Shown: piece after piece, positions 21,901 to 32,008 of the stretch
Layout: each line of letters starts with the position of its first letter
Position numbering within the stretch: the first letter of the stretch is position 1
From: Favolaschia claudopus
Taxonomy: Eukaryota > Basidiomycota > Agaricomycetes > Agaricales > Mycenaceae
Assembly: GCA_037176885.1 (NCBI GenBank)
Contig: JAWWNJ010000021.1
Span: 248,001-312,000, forward strand
Reading direction: 5' to 3'
DNA: 64,000 nt
The notes under the pieces: generated by a model
Told to the model about the DNA's origin: nothing
The model's input: only the letters and a program-made list of their open reading frames with translations
Database searches by the model: none
Translations under genes and position numbers: made by a program

Positions 21901-22617
21901 TTTGTACTGGTAATTCAAATTGGATATTTCCAACAAACTTGCGGTTGGATGAGCTTAAGGGTCAGAGACTTCGTGATATAAATCTGTGCGCGTGTTAACA
22001 AAACTCATACACAAACTCTGTGATAAAAGCCCACTTCCCAACGAGTCTCTGGACATTGTTCAAGTGTCTGAAAGATTGCTGAAAGAGTCAGTAGAACAAT
22101 CAGGCAATAGCTATCGCGATTGCCTTCCCTGTTGGTATATACTCTAGCTTCGTCTAGACTTCATATCCAAAGTACAAGCTCGCATCAGGTTGCCACAGGC
22201 TATACTGGTCTGGAATCCCCGAACTTACGCGCATTGATTTGGTGTATTACTTGCCTTGTTGGGTGTATTGGGTGTTTTGGTGTTGTTGGTTGGGTTGTTG
22301 GTTATATCTGGCCTTCACCAGGGCAGCTCATAGCTCATTTCCCTCTTCCGGCGGTTGCCTTGACAAGTCGGAGCGTTTCATCTGGAGCCCACCGCGAGGG
22401 GATTCACTTGATAACCACTGTACTTTGAAGTCCAAAACTTCAACTGAAGCTTTTCTATAAAGGGACGACTGACTTGGTCATATTCAGACTCCGCATAGTC
22501 TATACTTTGTTGGAGGAATTCGTCAGAAGTCAATCTTCTGTTGAGCTTTACGCTCTAGAAGGGTGATTGAGCTTTCGCTAAAACTCAACCATTAAAAATC
22601 TGTCAAACCTATCATTC
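21901..22617. other. Intergenic; no supported gene
   Basis: Overlapping low-complexity frames near 22120-22460 (Val/Gly/Trp-rich) are not convincing. The segment lies upstream of a gag-like remnant and might be its leader. Confidence 0.35.
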
Positions 22618-22990
22618 ATGGGGAGTCAAGAAACCCCAGATGCGACGCCCATAGGGTCGCATAGAGGCCCAGCATTGCCTAAAACTGCTAGCTTTCGTAT
22701 TCTATATGCATGGGATGAGAATGCGCCCAAGTTCTCAACAGACAATCATGAGGACTTGGTTTTATTCGTTCAATATGTTGAAGAGATCTTTGAACTTGGA
22801 AATATTTCCAAGGATGAAGATAAGAAGGAGTACTTCACAACTCTCCTTCCTCTTCGTCGAAAACAACTCTGGAGGAGTTTTGACTGCTTTGTTTCAGGAA
22901 GATTCAATAATTTCTTGGACGAAGTTTACCAAGGCTTTCCAGCGTTCTGACCCACAAACTAGGGGGTCAAAGAATTTTTTTTCCGGCCGC
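22618..22990 (+). pseudogene. Retrotransposon gag-like remnant
   Basis: The frame starting at 22618 contains APKFSTDNHEDLVLFVQYV followed by KDEDKKEYFTTLLP. It resembles the N-terminal Gag segment of basidiomycete LTR elements (a PKF...L..FV..LE.IF pattern, then a Lys-rich helix and a conserved Trp). The frame then shifts near 22880: TALFQEDSIISWTKFTKAF continues in the next frame. No zinc knuckle or pol is found downstream. A hAT-like MITE begins 140 bp later. Confidence 0.5.
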
Positions 22991-23132
22991 CAGACAGTCA
23001 AAATAAACGCTACAGATATCAACTGTACACAGTTTCTTTTCAACATTGCGTGTTTGTACCCACAAAAGGACACCCTGCTGAAGAGTCTTGCCAAATCAAA
23101 ACCATAATTTTCCTCCCAGCACAAGCTGTGTT

Positions 23133-23662
23133 TAAGGCTCCAACCATTTCCGTTTGAAAACGTTTATAAACGGTAATAACCGTTTCCGTTTCCATTTAAT
23201 TTGCGGGGGGGTGAAAACAGTTTGTAAACAGTTTGCTAGTACGTGCCAATCAGCAAGCCTCTAGCGCAATATATGAGGCTAAGTAGGCTTAATCTCACCC
23301 AGGAATACATACCAGAAATACTTCCCGATGTTATTAGTGAGTTTTCGATCCGTTCTCCTTGCCATTCGGGTATATTTACTTCAACGACGTAAGTGTTTGC
23401 CCAGAAAGGAAATCAAGTCAACTTTGCACTCAAACAAATTTGACTCTGGATACTTCGGAGAAGGTACTTGGGCCCGGAAACAAGCACCTGAAGCACAGGG
23501 AAGCAAAATGAATAGTAAAACAACTCACACTGACGTGGAGAGAATGGTCTTTGCATGTCCAGATTTTTGCGCTCCGAAAAACGTTTATAAACGGTTTTAC
23601 ATAAACCATTTCCGTTTAGTTTGCCAGATCTCGCAGGCGAAAACTAAATGGTTGGAGCCTTA
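23133..23662. mobile_element. hAT-like MITE with 8-bp target duplication
   Basis: Inverted ends TAAGGCTCCAACCATTT and AAATGGTTGGAGCCTTA are flanked by GCTGTGTT at 23125-23132 and 23663-23670. The subterminal regions contain several AAACGTTTATAAACGG-like palindromes. Length is 530 bp and there is no transposase. All frames inside it should be ignored. Confidence 0.88.
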
Positions 23663-23670
23663 GCTGTGTT

Positions 23671-24045
23671 GCACTGACTTTGTTGATTACCATCAAAATA
23701 CAGCTGATAGATTTGTCCCTCTGGAACGGTCTTTCCTGAGCAGCTTTACACATAATATGTGGTCAGAATAAAGCAAGGATTACATCATCTATCTAGTTTC
23801 CTTCAGAAAATACTACAAATTTGGCCAAGGGGTGCCGGAAACTGGATTGATGGACCATGACTACCCACTGGTAGTAGTCAATCTAGTATCCGGGGTGCGC
23901 GAAAAGAGGTTTTGGTGGTCATTTTCACGAAGTTCTTGAATATCTCGTTAGTGCCTACTGGTTCTACTGGTATAAAGCACACCATCATGTCACCATGTGG
24001 TTTGGAGTGCTTTACTGCGCTATAATATGTATCTACATGATTTTA
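23671..24045. other. Intergenic; nothing recognised
   Basis: AT-rich sequence without a supported gene or clear repeat ends. Confidence 0.35.
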
Positions 24046-24437
24046 CAGCTGTTTGCAAAGCTAATGGCACTTTCGATGATTTTATAAATAAAGAACAACT
24101 TGAACGCCCGAACTTACTTTGCCTGTTTCACACTCAATTCTTGCTCAATTCACACGTTTGTAGGCTCAATTTGAAGCGCATCAACGGCCCATCAGGAAAA
24201 ACCCAAATGCTATGTGGTACAACACCCCCCTCCCAGGTTTCTATGGCGATCTCCAGAGTGCCACATAGATCCCATAGCCGGTCATAGACGGTCATAGACA
24301 GTCATAGACAATTTACTCTGACGACTATGACTGACGAGAATTGAGGGAGATATGAGCAATACAAGACAGTATGTTCAAAATGCTTTCTTTACATAAAAAA
24401 ACAAGAAGTGCCATTAACTTTGCAAACAGCTGCAATA
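24046..24437. mobile_element. Inverted-repeat element, superfamily unclear
   Basis: CAGCTGTTTGCAAAGCTAAT near 24048 is inverted near 24410-24432 (ATTAACTTTGCAAACAGCTG), with GGCACTT adjoining in both arms. No consistent target duplication is visible. A small internal tandem of GGTCATAGAC-type 10-mers lies near 24275-24310. Confidence 0.6.
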
Positions 24438-24959
24438 GGCCCGGTATCCTCCCTTATTCACTCGAAGAAAGTTGCTGGAAAGTTGGCAGCGTTTGATGGC
24501 AATGGCACTTTGACAGCACTATGACATAAGAACACGCTCGCACTTTTGCCTCTCGCATTCTTTACTCGCATTGAGAGCACCAGAACATCCAGAGATGTTT
24601 GAGAAATGTGCCAAAACAAGTTAAACTATCATATTACCTTGAAAATGAGTGTGAGATTCTCAATCTCTGGCAACTGGCCTATGCTTGGTGCCATTCTGCT
24701 TTGATTTTACGACCTAAGCTGCATTTCGGTTCTCAAAAACCTTACTGTATAGTTTCCAGAGTGTTATGTATCTAGTTACCGTCGATATATTGCCACTAAC
24801 GGTGACTAGCCGCTCAACTTGCCCACTTTCTGCTATCGTATTCGGAAGGATTGCCCGTTTAAGCAAGCATCAGCTGATTGCCGACTGGTGGTGGTGGGTC
24901 TGGTTTCCGGGGTCTTGACAGGAAGGTTTTGGGTAGTCCTGGTCAAGAACTTTTGTTAC
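24438..24959. other. Intergenic; nothing recognised
   Basis: No supported gene or repeat boundary. Confidence 0.3.
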
Positions 24960-25692
24960 CGCCACCCCTTGAAAATCTCGGAGGAAAATTTGGCCAGCAC
25001 AGCCACAGGATAGTCATCTCGGCACGCTTCGGCAGCTCGCTTAAGGGTGGGACCTGTCAATCTGTTCGGCGCGATGGGTGACAGGACCTCCCTTGCAGTG
25101 TGGAAGGTGGTTTTCAAAGCGAAAACCAAAATTTCAGAGCAGAAACAGCTACTGAGTCTGTACTATCCTGCCAAATAGGTCTCGATTTGCACAACGAGTC
25201 TGAATTTTCGATTTTCCTCTTCCCCCTTTTTGATTTGGACCTCCGGACTTTTCGGAATCTGTTTATATGCCTTTCGGCTACAGATCCTACAAGTTTCGTA
25301 GCGATACGGCCACAGGAAGGTAGTAACAAAAACGGGCTTTCATCAAGGGATTTTGATGGATTGACATCACAGATCAAAAACCTCGAGAAAACGGCGAATG
25401 TTTCCTGACATTGGACTTGCACGAAATCGTAAGATTTGTAGCTCTATCTGTAGGGAATTGGTACCAGAATAAATGCCGAAAGGTCCGGAGATTCAAAAGG
25501 GAGAAGAGAAAAATCGAAAATCCAGAGTCATTGTGCAAATCCAGACCTATTTGGCAGGATAGTAGGTCAGCCCTTCCGCAGGCAGGAAAGAAAATGAAAT
25601 TTTTTACGCGACTGGGGATTTGGCCGTGGGAACGATTAATAAGCGTTACATAACGTGCTTAAGTAAGGTGCGGGGATCCCACGCTCTCTATT
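24960..25692. mobile_element. Family C copy, left end missing
   Basis: This segment is homologous in inverse orientation to 53514-53830: shared stretches include the CTTAAGGGTGGGACCTGTCA and GCAGTGTGGAAGGTG regions and the end GTGCGGGGATCCCACGCTCT near 25670. Compared with the 53.5-kb copy it has extra internal sequence (about 25150-25550). The expected left terminus was not found. Confidence 0.65.
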
Positions 25693-26910
25693 ATTAACCG
25701 TTCTTTAACGAGATGGCGAGTCGGCGGTGCAGCATCCCCTTCTGGTGTGTCACAGGTCACAGGCCGGGCGAATTGACCGAAATACTACAGTACCTTATTT
25801 TTCTTCACTCTCTTCCAGTGCCGGTCTTGCGAACTCAGAACGATCAACTGCATTCATTTTGCTGTGCAGTGTGAGTCTTCCAAAGTTCAACCCTTCTGTC
25901 TACTGAACGGCCCTAATCCGGAATTCATTTCCATAAACTTACTTCAATTAGTGTCTGTGGTAGTTTTGATGATGTGCTGATCTGTAGAATTATTCAGAAG
26001 AAGAAAAGGTGTCAAACACATCCTATTGAGGTCAGGAAACAAGGGACTCGCCGGGGAAAAGTACGGTGTACCAAAAAGAAAAATTAAACAGTTCAGGGTG
26101 TAAAAAAAATAAAAGTGTACAATCGGGTTCGAACCGGTGGCTTCCGCACACCACCCAAATGGAGGGGAACATACCATACCGCACGACGACAGTGACCACA
26201 GCAAAGGTACGAATTGGCAGGATAAGTCCACTGCTAGATCTCCCGCCCATTACTACATTTGGTAAGTATTTCTCTATTTGGCAATGTCAGACTGGGGGAG
26301 GCGTGGGCGAGTCCATTGCTGTAAACTGCGCAACTGTGTGTAGATCTCCGAAACAAAAGATACCAGGTGTGAGGTCTAAGCGACCTAGAAGAGTATTGCC
26401 CTGGGGCACTCCTAGGTCGCTGGGACTTCACACCTGAGACTGCTCGTTGTCGAGATCTGAGCGGTCCCAAAGCGACCCGGGTCGCTTCGCACAAACCCGC
26501 TATTCTCAGTCGCCGAGTCGCAATTATCATTTTCCGTCTTCTGGGCCGCGGTCTAGAGGTTTCTCAGCACTCTTGCTCTTCCGGCAACTCTACATCAACT
26601 GTACATCTGACAACCTTTCTCCCATATTGTCTAAAGTGGATCCGAATCATGATCATAACCTAATTTGGAGACACGGACTCTGCTGAACACCATTGACAAT
26701 ATTCTTGCCTTGATACCATGCATCGAACACTTCGATACATGTTGATTCAGTTTCTCTACGATTTTGATTCATCAAAGTTGCCGGCGCTTCAACGGGGCCG
26801 TGATCAAACCAATATTCACTTTCGCTCAACTTTCGCTATAATTTAGCAATTGTGTACACGGCAATAATATTCTCAAGTGCAGATGAATCTTCTTACCCTT
26901 TGTTGAAGGC
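25693..26910. other. Intergenic with a tRNA-like fragment and a hairpin
   Basis: On the minus strand near 26115-26150 the word GGTTCGAACCC (B-box-like) sits next to a possible GTGGT/GCCAC stem, suggesting an old tRNA-derived repeat. At 26367-26436 GTGTGAGGTCTAAGCGACCT and its imperfect inverse can form a hairpin of about 24 bp, perhaps a tiny MITE. No gene is supported. Confidence 0.4.
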
Positions 26911-27639
26911 GTGAGACCATCACGCGCCGCCTTTCCTATCTGTCCGTTTCCTCGCTACACCCCCCCCCTATCCGTCCCTTTGTATATTCCTTATATTGTG
27001 TCGTACGTACCGATTTCCTGTAGCTCTCGCACCCCCATCTCGTCGCTCTCTCGCGCCTCGAATATACCTGCCTGGGCTCAATCTTGTGTGAACCATAACC
27101 TGTTCTATACCCTTAGCATCTCGTCCATTTTAGTGCTTCTGGTTCCGCGAGCCCAGATCCTGCCGCAATCGAATCAAATCTTTCTTCGCAGTGTTCACCT
27201 TCCTGTTTTCTACAACGCCACTGACAACTGTACGCGAATTCCAGCTGTGTGCCTGCCAGTGTTTAACCGCAAGGATACGGTGCGCATCAAGACTGATTAT
27301 CCTGTCAAATTCAATCAGATTTAACTCTTTCTCCTGCCGGACTGGGGCATGATTGGCGGCCGGAGCGAAGCGGAGGCTTGACTTGTCTTAGGTTAAAATG
27401 CATCGGAATGTTCTCCTGCATGTTTTGAACGGCATCGGACAAAGGCCTGAACCAATCAAGCACAACTGATTTCTCGGCGGATTCTAATTTGCAGCTGTTT
27501 TGCACTGTTTGTTGCAATAAATGACGGCATTTCCAATTTTCTTGAAGTTCAAGAACATGCCCTCGGACGGTAAAAGGTCCGACCACAGAAAAGGAGCACA
27601 GAAAAGAAAACGATTTGAATTGATGAGAATTTCCTTTTC
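26911..27639. other. No confident gene
   Basis: A 137-codon plus-strand frame at 26911-27324 and minus-strand frames at 27311-27684 exist. Neither shows a known motif, splice structure or consistent composition, so they are not annotated as genes. Confidence 0.3.
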
Positions 27640-27670
27640 TGGGGCTGACATCAGATTTTGCCGCCACTGT
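27640..27670. mobile_element. MITE right-end fragment, CAGTGGCGGC family
   Basis: GACATCAGATTTTGCCGCCACTG followed by TA resembles the right terminus of the nested element at 19302-19428. The left end was not found, so this is probably a truncated copy. Confidence 0.45.
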
Positions 27671-27914
27671 AGGTATTCAGTCACTCACAACGAGCGGTCA
27701 CATGACGTGTCACGTCACGCGTAACGCGGCAAAAATTTTGAAAACGAATCCTGCTGTATTTTGCTCAATTTCAACAATTTCGAGGTCGGAAAAAATTGGT
27801 CATTATGTAGACATACTTAACTGGAGATAGGGATATGAGAAATCTAGTCACTGTTGCATGATGCCCCAAGACGTAGCCAATGTTCACGGTATAGTGTGTA
27901 TGATACCGGACAGA

Positions 27915-28500
27915 ACTTCATGTCAAGTCGTAATTTTGGTTGAAATTCTTCAAGATTTGAGATTTAGCAGGAACATAGGGTGGGTTTATAAGTAAAATTT
28001 TCATTTCAGAGAAACGGAGTAACCCTAACCTAGGGTTAGAAAAGCGCGAAATTTTTGCGGAAATTTTCAAAATTGTGTGTACCTAACTTGTGATTTTGCG
28101 CTGAAAAATTTGCAATTTGCCCTCCAAACAGCACCAGATTGCTCTGTGACGGTATTAGACTCCCCTGATACTGTGAACCATTTAGTTCAAGGTTGTTTGC
28201 TTTTTTTTTTCGTCTGCTCGGCGGCTATTTGATGCGTTGATGGGATCACAGGGCCACCGGTTACCGGTCGGCCCGGACCAAAAGCGCGAAATCCAAATAG
28301 GTCCCATCAATGATCCCATCATTGATGTCTCAAATTGCCCGCAGAAAAAAAATCAATCTACTGTATGGTTGCGGCCAAAACTTCATGACCAGTCCCAATT
28401 TTGCTCAAAATCCTTCGGGATTCGAGATTTAGCAGGAACTAGGGTATGGTTTATAGGTGAAATTTTTTATTTCAGAGGAATCGGAGGTAGTCCTAACTTG
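27915..28500 (+). repeat. Pair of diverged direct repeats about 465 bp apart
   Basis: The segment around 27915-28030 (AACTTCATG..., GAGATTTAGCAGGAAC, ATTTCAGAG) recurs around 28380-28495 with about the same order of words. The copies could be the remains of LTRs or of a tandem duplication. Between them lies an inverted TGATGGGATCA/TGATCCCATCA pair near 28240 and 28310. Confidence 0.5.
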
Positions 28501-29007
28501 AGGGATTACTCTACTATCTAATCGGAGTGTTTTGGCCAGAGGGTTAAGCGTGGGAAGGTCCTGATGTGATGTAATAGATTTCGTTCCTGTTTGGTGGTGT
28601 TTAGCCGATTCGCACCATAGCAAGGAAGTCCGGCTCGATACTGATGGCGGTGGACAAAAATAAAAATAAAGAAAATAAAGAAACGAAGAGATTGAGGGAG
28701 ATTTGGCGATCTCGGGGACATTTCTGAGCACTCTTTTCGGCCGACATTGATAAAGCACAAAGATACTCATTTTGAAGTGAAAAAGCCTGAGATAAAGAGA
28801 GTAGTTCTCAAGTGCGGAGAACATACTGTACTAATTCGACCAATCGTTCACTGGGTGTTACCCGTCACCCAAATCGTTCACCAGACAAGTAGTTCACATC
28901 ACGGCAATCACGGCAAAATTGCCGTATATGGAAGGTCGGTACCTCTCGGCGGGTGCCGGCCGGGAAATTTTGCGATTTTGGGGCCCTTCTTGGCGTGTAC
29001 TATTAAT

Positions 29008-29342
29008 GTCCGGCGACATTCCTTTTCTGTCCTGGCTCTCGCATTTCTGTCCCCCGAAATAAGCGGCAATCTCCTTCCAATGAAGCATTAGTGTCCTTCC
29101 GCCCAACAATGCATTTTTGTCACCGTACCAAAACCCACCTGCCCGCTTTCCGCAGTTATTCCGTCCGGCCCAAAACAAATAGCTGTCCCCCTCAAATACA
29201 TATGCTGTCTGTCCGCTGTATATATACTGTCCACCTCGAAAGTCGTTTTTGTCCACAAGCAAATTGTTTTGTGTCCCCGCGCCACCTTATTTGTGTCCAG
29301 CCATCAATCTTTTTCCGTCCTTTCGTCAACCACTTTCTGTCC
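29008..29342. repeat. 22-bp phased GTCC array, block 1
   Basis: GTCC (once GTCT) recurs at 29163, 29185, 29207, 29229, 29251, 29273, 29295, 29317 and 29339, exactly every 22 bp. Upstream, near-phased words continue at 29008, 29029, 29049, 29093 and 29119 (GTCA), with 20-26 or 44 bp steps. Most are preceded by T-rich TTTCTG or TTTTTG, but the other roughly 15 positions of each unit are not conserved between units. Read on the other strand each unit begins GGACA. No coding explanation fits because 22 is not a multiple of three. Confidence 0.85.
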
Positions 29343-30062
29343 GGTCTTTATGGATCTCACCAACCACCTAGGCAAATCCTCTGATGTTATATACTGCCAG
29401 GACCCATTTCTCGAGTAGAATCCAGAAAAATTACTTGTGGGACAGTATGCCCAATTCCTAGCTCAGCACCGGCCATAGATCACTTCTAGTTGCCAAATTG
29501 AGCCTCTTTCGGTGTTTTTGGCCGCGCCTTGCTAGTTGGGTGATTCTTCATACACTCTCTGGGCCCTCTGCGTCGTCATGACCCTCCCTATATAGCAAAG
29601 CATGAGTGTCGCTTCAAACTCCTTTGCCTGCCTGCTATATGAATTCCGTCCAGCTCACAACAAATAGCTGTCCCCTTTGAATCCATATACTGTCTGTCCA
29701 CTGTGTACATACTGTCCTATTTGAAAGTCATTTCTGTCCACAGGGAGTTTGTTTTGTGTCCCTTGGCCATCATATTGACGTCCAGCCATCAATCTTTTTC
29801 CGTCCTTCCATCAACCGCTTTCTGTCCGGTCTTTATGGATCTCACCAACCACCCGGGCAAACCCTCCAAAGTTATATACTGCCAGGACCCGTTTTTCGAG
29901 TAGAATCCAGAGAAAATACTTGCGGGACGCTATGTTCAATTCCTACCTCAGCACCGACTATACATCACTTTGACTTGCCAAATAAAGCAACTTCCGGTGT
30001 TCTTTTGGCCGCCACATGCTATTTAGACGAACTCTCATACACTCTCTGGGTCCTCTCATAGT
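29160..30062 (+). repeat. Large tandem duplication, period about 485 bp
   Basis: Block 29160-29575 matches 29645-30062, including the GTCC array and the following CTTTATGGATCTCACCAACC, ATATACTGCCAGGACCC and CATACACTCTCTGGG stretches. The copies differ by scattered substitutions and small indels. No gene is seen within either copy. Confidence 0.85.
29648..29827. repeat. 22-bp phased GTCC array, block 2
   Basis: A second run at 29648, 29670, 29692, 29714, 29736, 29758, 29780, 29802 and 29824 keeps the exact 22-bp step. Spacers resemble the corresponding spacers of block 1 rather than their neighbours, so block 2 arose by duplication of the whole block. Confidence 0.85.
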
Positions 30063-30259
30063 CTATTGTCTACTCGTGAGCTTGATGAATCTCGCCAGGG
30101 AGGTGAATCTATCATTTGTGAAGCACTTTCGTCTTCTATCAATTTCTGATGTCTATTCAAGGGACGGGATTCCACACGAACTTCAATTGTACACTCACGG
30201 AGCTCGAATTCTCACAGCTACAAACCTCTATAAAGGTTAGATGTCATGTATATCTATCT

Positions 30260-30345
30260 AAGAAAATCTAGTTGCCTTGACCGTGGCGGAATTGAACTCA
30301 GTGGTGAGTGTTTTCCACCGCGAACCAACTATGCCAAATATGGAA
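30260..30345 (-). repeat. tRNA-like fragment
   Basis: On the minus strand, TGGCATAGTTGG near 30335 matches a tRNA A box, and GAGTTCAATTCC near 30290 matches a B box at the right distance. The acceptor and T stems do not pair well, so this is a tRNA pseudogene or SINE head rather than a functional tRNA. Confidence 0.4.
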
Positions 30346-30563
30346 ATTCTATCGTTTGAATGCTTTGAGCGGGGCAGGATGCCTGAGGATATACCCAGAT
30401 CTCAAACTTTGCATCCTGGCACCTCAAACAACAGCCAAGCCTGAAAATTTCAACCGATTCTCAAAGCGTCCCGAGTCTCGATCACTGCCGGAGAAGTAAT
30501 TGTCTCTGTGATTTCTACAGGTTCTTAGCCTGCCCCTTCCCCGCTCAGAGCTCAGAATCTCCC

Positions 30564-31983
30564 ATGTATTTGGTACTTTCTTTTCTCAAGAACACACGAA
30601 TAATACCATTGAGATTCATTTTAGCCCACAACCTTTGAGTCTCTACCTCCGGAAACCCGACAAGAGATCCTTGAGCAGCTCCCCCGAGCATCCAAGACAT
30701 CTTTGCTCCAGGTTTCTAAGCTCTGGAGCACAGAGATTGCTGGACACACACATCTGTGGACTAATCTGGTATTTGGTCCTCGCTCTGTGGAAACCGATCT
30801 CTTGGTTGCCTCGAAATGGATTGATCGCTCGGGGTCCCTCTTGCTGAGCTTCACAACTTGCCAGGCTGCGGGCGGAAGTAGAGACGTTTCCCCTGCCAAA
30901 CTCGGCCTCGCCGCTCTTCTTGATAGTGTCACTACAATATCAAGCCGCGTCAGAAAACTCCACATTCAGGTTCCATACATTCACGCACAATACATCCACA
31001 GTTTCCTCACTTCTCTCGATTTCTCCGATCTACACACCCTCACCATTCTGCTGGAGCCCCACTGGACAGATATCATCCGTCATGGCGTCTCGGAAACCGC
31101 TACTATGGAGGACACCGACCTCCCCGCTTTTCATACCTCCTATAACCTTCCTTTCCTACGGCACCTTCAGCTCTCTCACTTTCCTTCGTTCCTGCCGCCT
31201 TTACCCGCGGGAGCTAGAGGAAGTAGGCTGACCGAGATTCTTTTGGGACCCGTTGGCTCGGTCAAGCCAGACATTGCGGAACTGAAGCAGGCTCTTGAGA
31301 GCGCTCCAGGTTTACAAAGACTCGGGTTCTACGGCGAAATTGTGGGCTTGTCTCTGAATGATTTTCAGCTAGCAACCACAGTAATTTCACTTCCGTCGCT
31401 CACTACACTCTCATTCAGCAACACCCCGCCTTCAATTCTGTATCCATTTGTGTCCACATTGGACATTCCCAATTTCGCAAGTCTCCTTATCGCTCTCAAA
31501 CCCTCCAATACATTGAGCGGTGATGACCACCCTTCGGAGCTTATAGCTGCTCTTCATACTCCCCTCATTGCAGCTCGCCTGCGGAGTCTCACCATTCAAG
31601 CCCTTCCTTATGCCTGCGACAGCTTCTTCTACTCCCGATTTACCGCTCTCGAGACACTCAGCCTTGACTTCTCTGTGATATTATCTTCCAATTACTGGAC
31701 TGCGTTAGCAATGGGGGGCGGTGAAGAGACGCTAGCTACTCTTCGTAATCTCAGGCTTGTCAACATTCATCCTGCTCAGGCTCAGGAGATTGTACTGCTT
31801 CGGAGTGAAGCAGATCAACCGCCACTTCATTCGTTGGACTTGCTCCTTTTTGAAGTGGCTATTGTCGACGGTCGTAGCCGATGCTGGACTGCCTGGTTGG
31901 AGAGGAATGTAGGCACTCTAACCCTCTACAACATCATAGATGCACAGACTCACAAACGTAATCAAAGTTTTTTCGAGTTGTAA
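30564..31983 (+). CDS. F-box protein with leucine-rich C-terminal region
   Basis: F-box proteins recruit substrates to SCF ubiquitin ligases. The proposed model has a three-codon first exon (ATG at 30564), an intron at 30573-30623 (GTACTT...TTTTAG), and one long exon to the stop at 31983. The F-box begins right after the intron: SLPPETRQEILEQLPRASK, then LLQVSKLWSTEIAGHTHLW, matching the Leu-Pro-Pro-Glu start and the Trp of the domain. The rest (about 400 residues) has loosely spaced Leu-rich segments such as LRHLQLSHFP and LRNLRLVNIHP, typical of the very large basidiomycete F-box family. The frame is open throughout. The short first exon is inferred; the alternative is an unseen upstream exon. 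It converges on the next gene with only about 25 bp between stops. Confidence 0.75.
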
Positions 31984-32008
31984 CAGAAAAAATATAACTA
32001 TTTCAGTT

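Noticed and set aside
26911..27324. 137-codon plus-strand gene
   Set aside because: No recognisable motif or intron pattern; composition resembles surrounding non-coding DNA.
29008..29827. CRISPR-like array
   Set aside because: The constant word is only 4-5 bp and spacers total 17-18 bp, and the setting is a eukaryotic nuclear genome. No cas genes are present.
30260..30345. Functional tRNA on the minus strand
   Set aside because: A and B boxes are present but acceptor and T stems do not pair.
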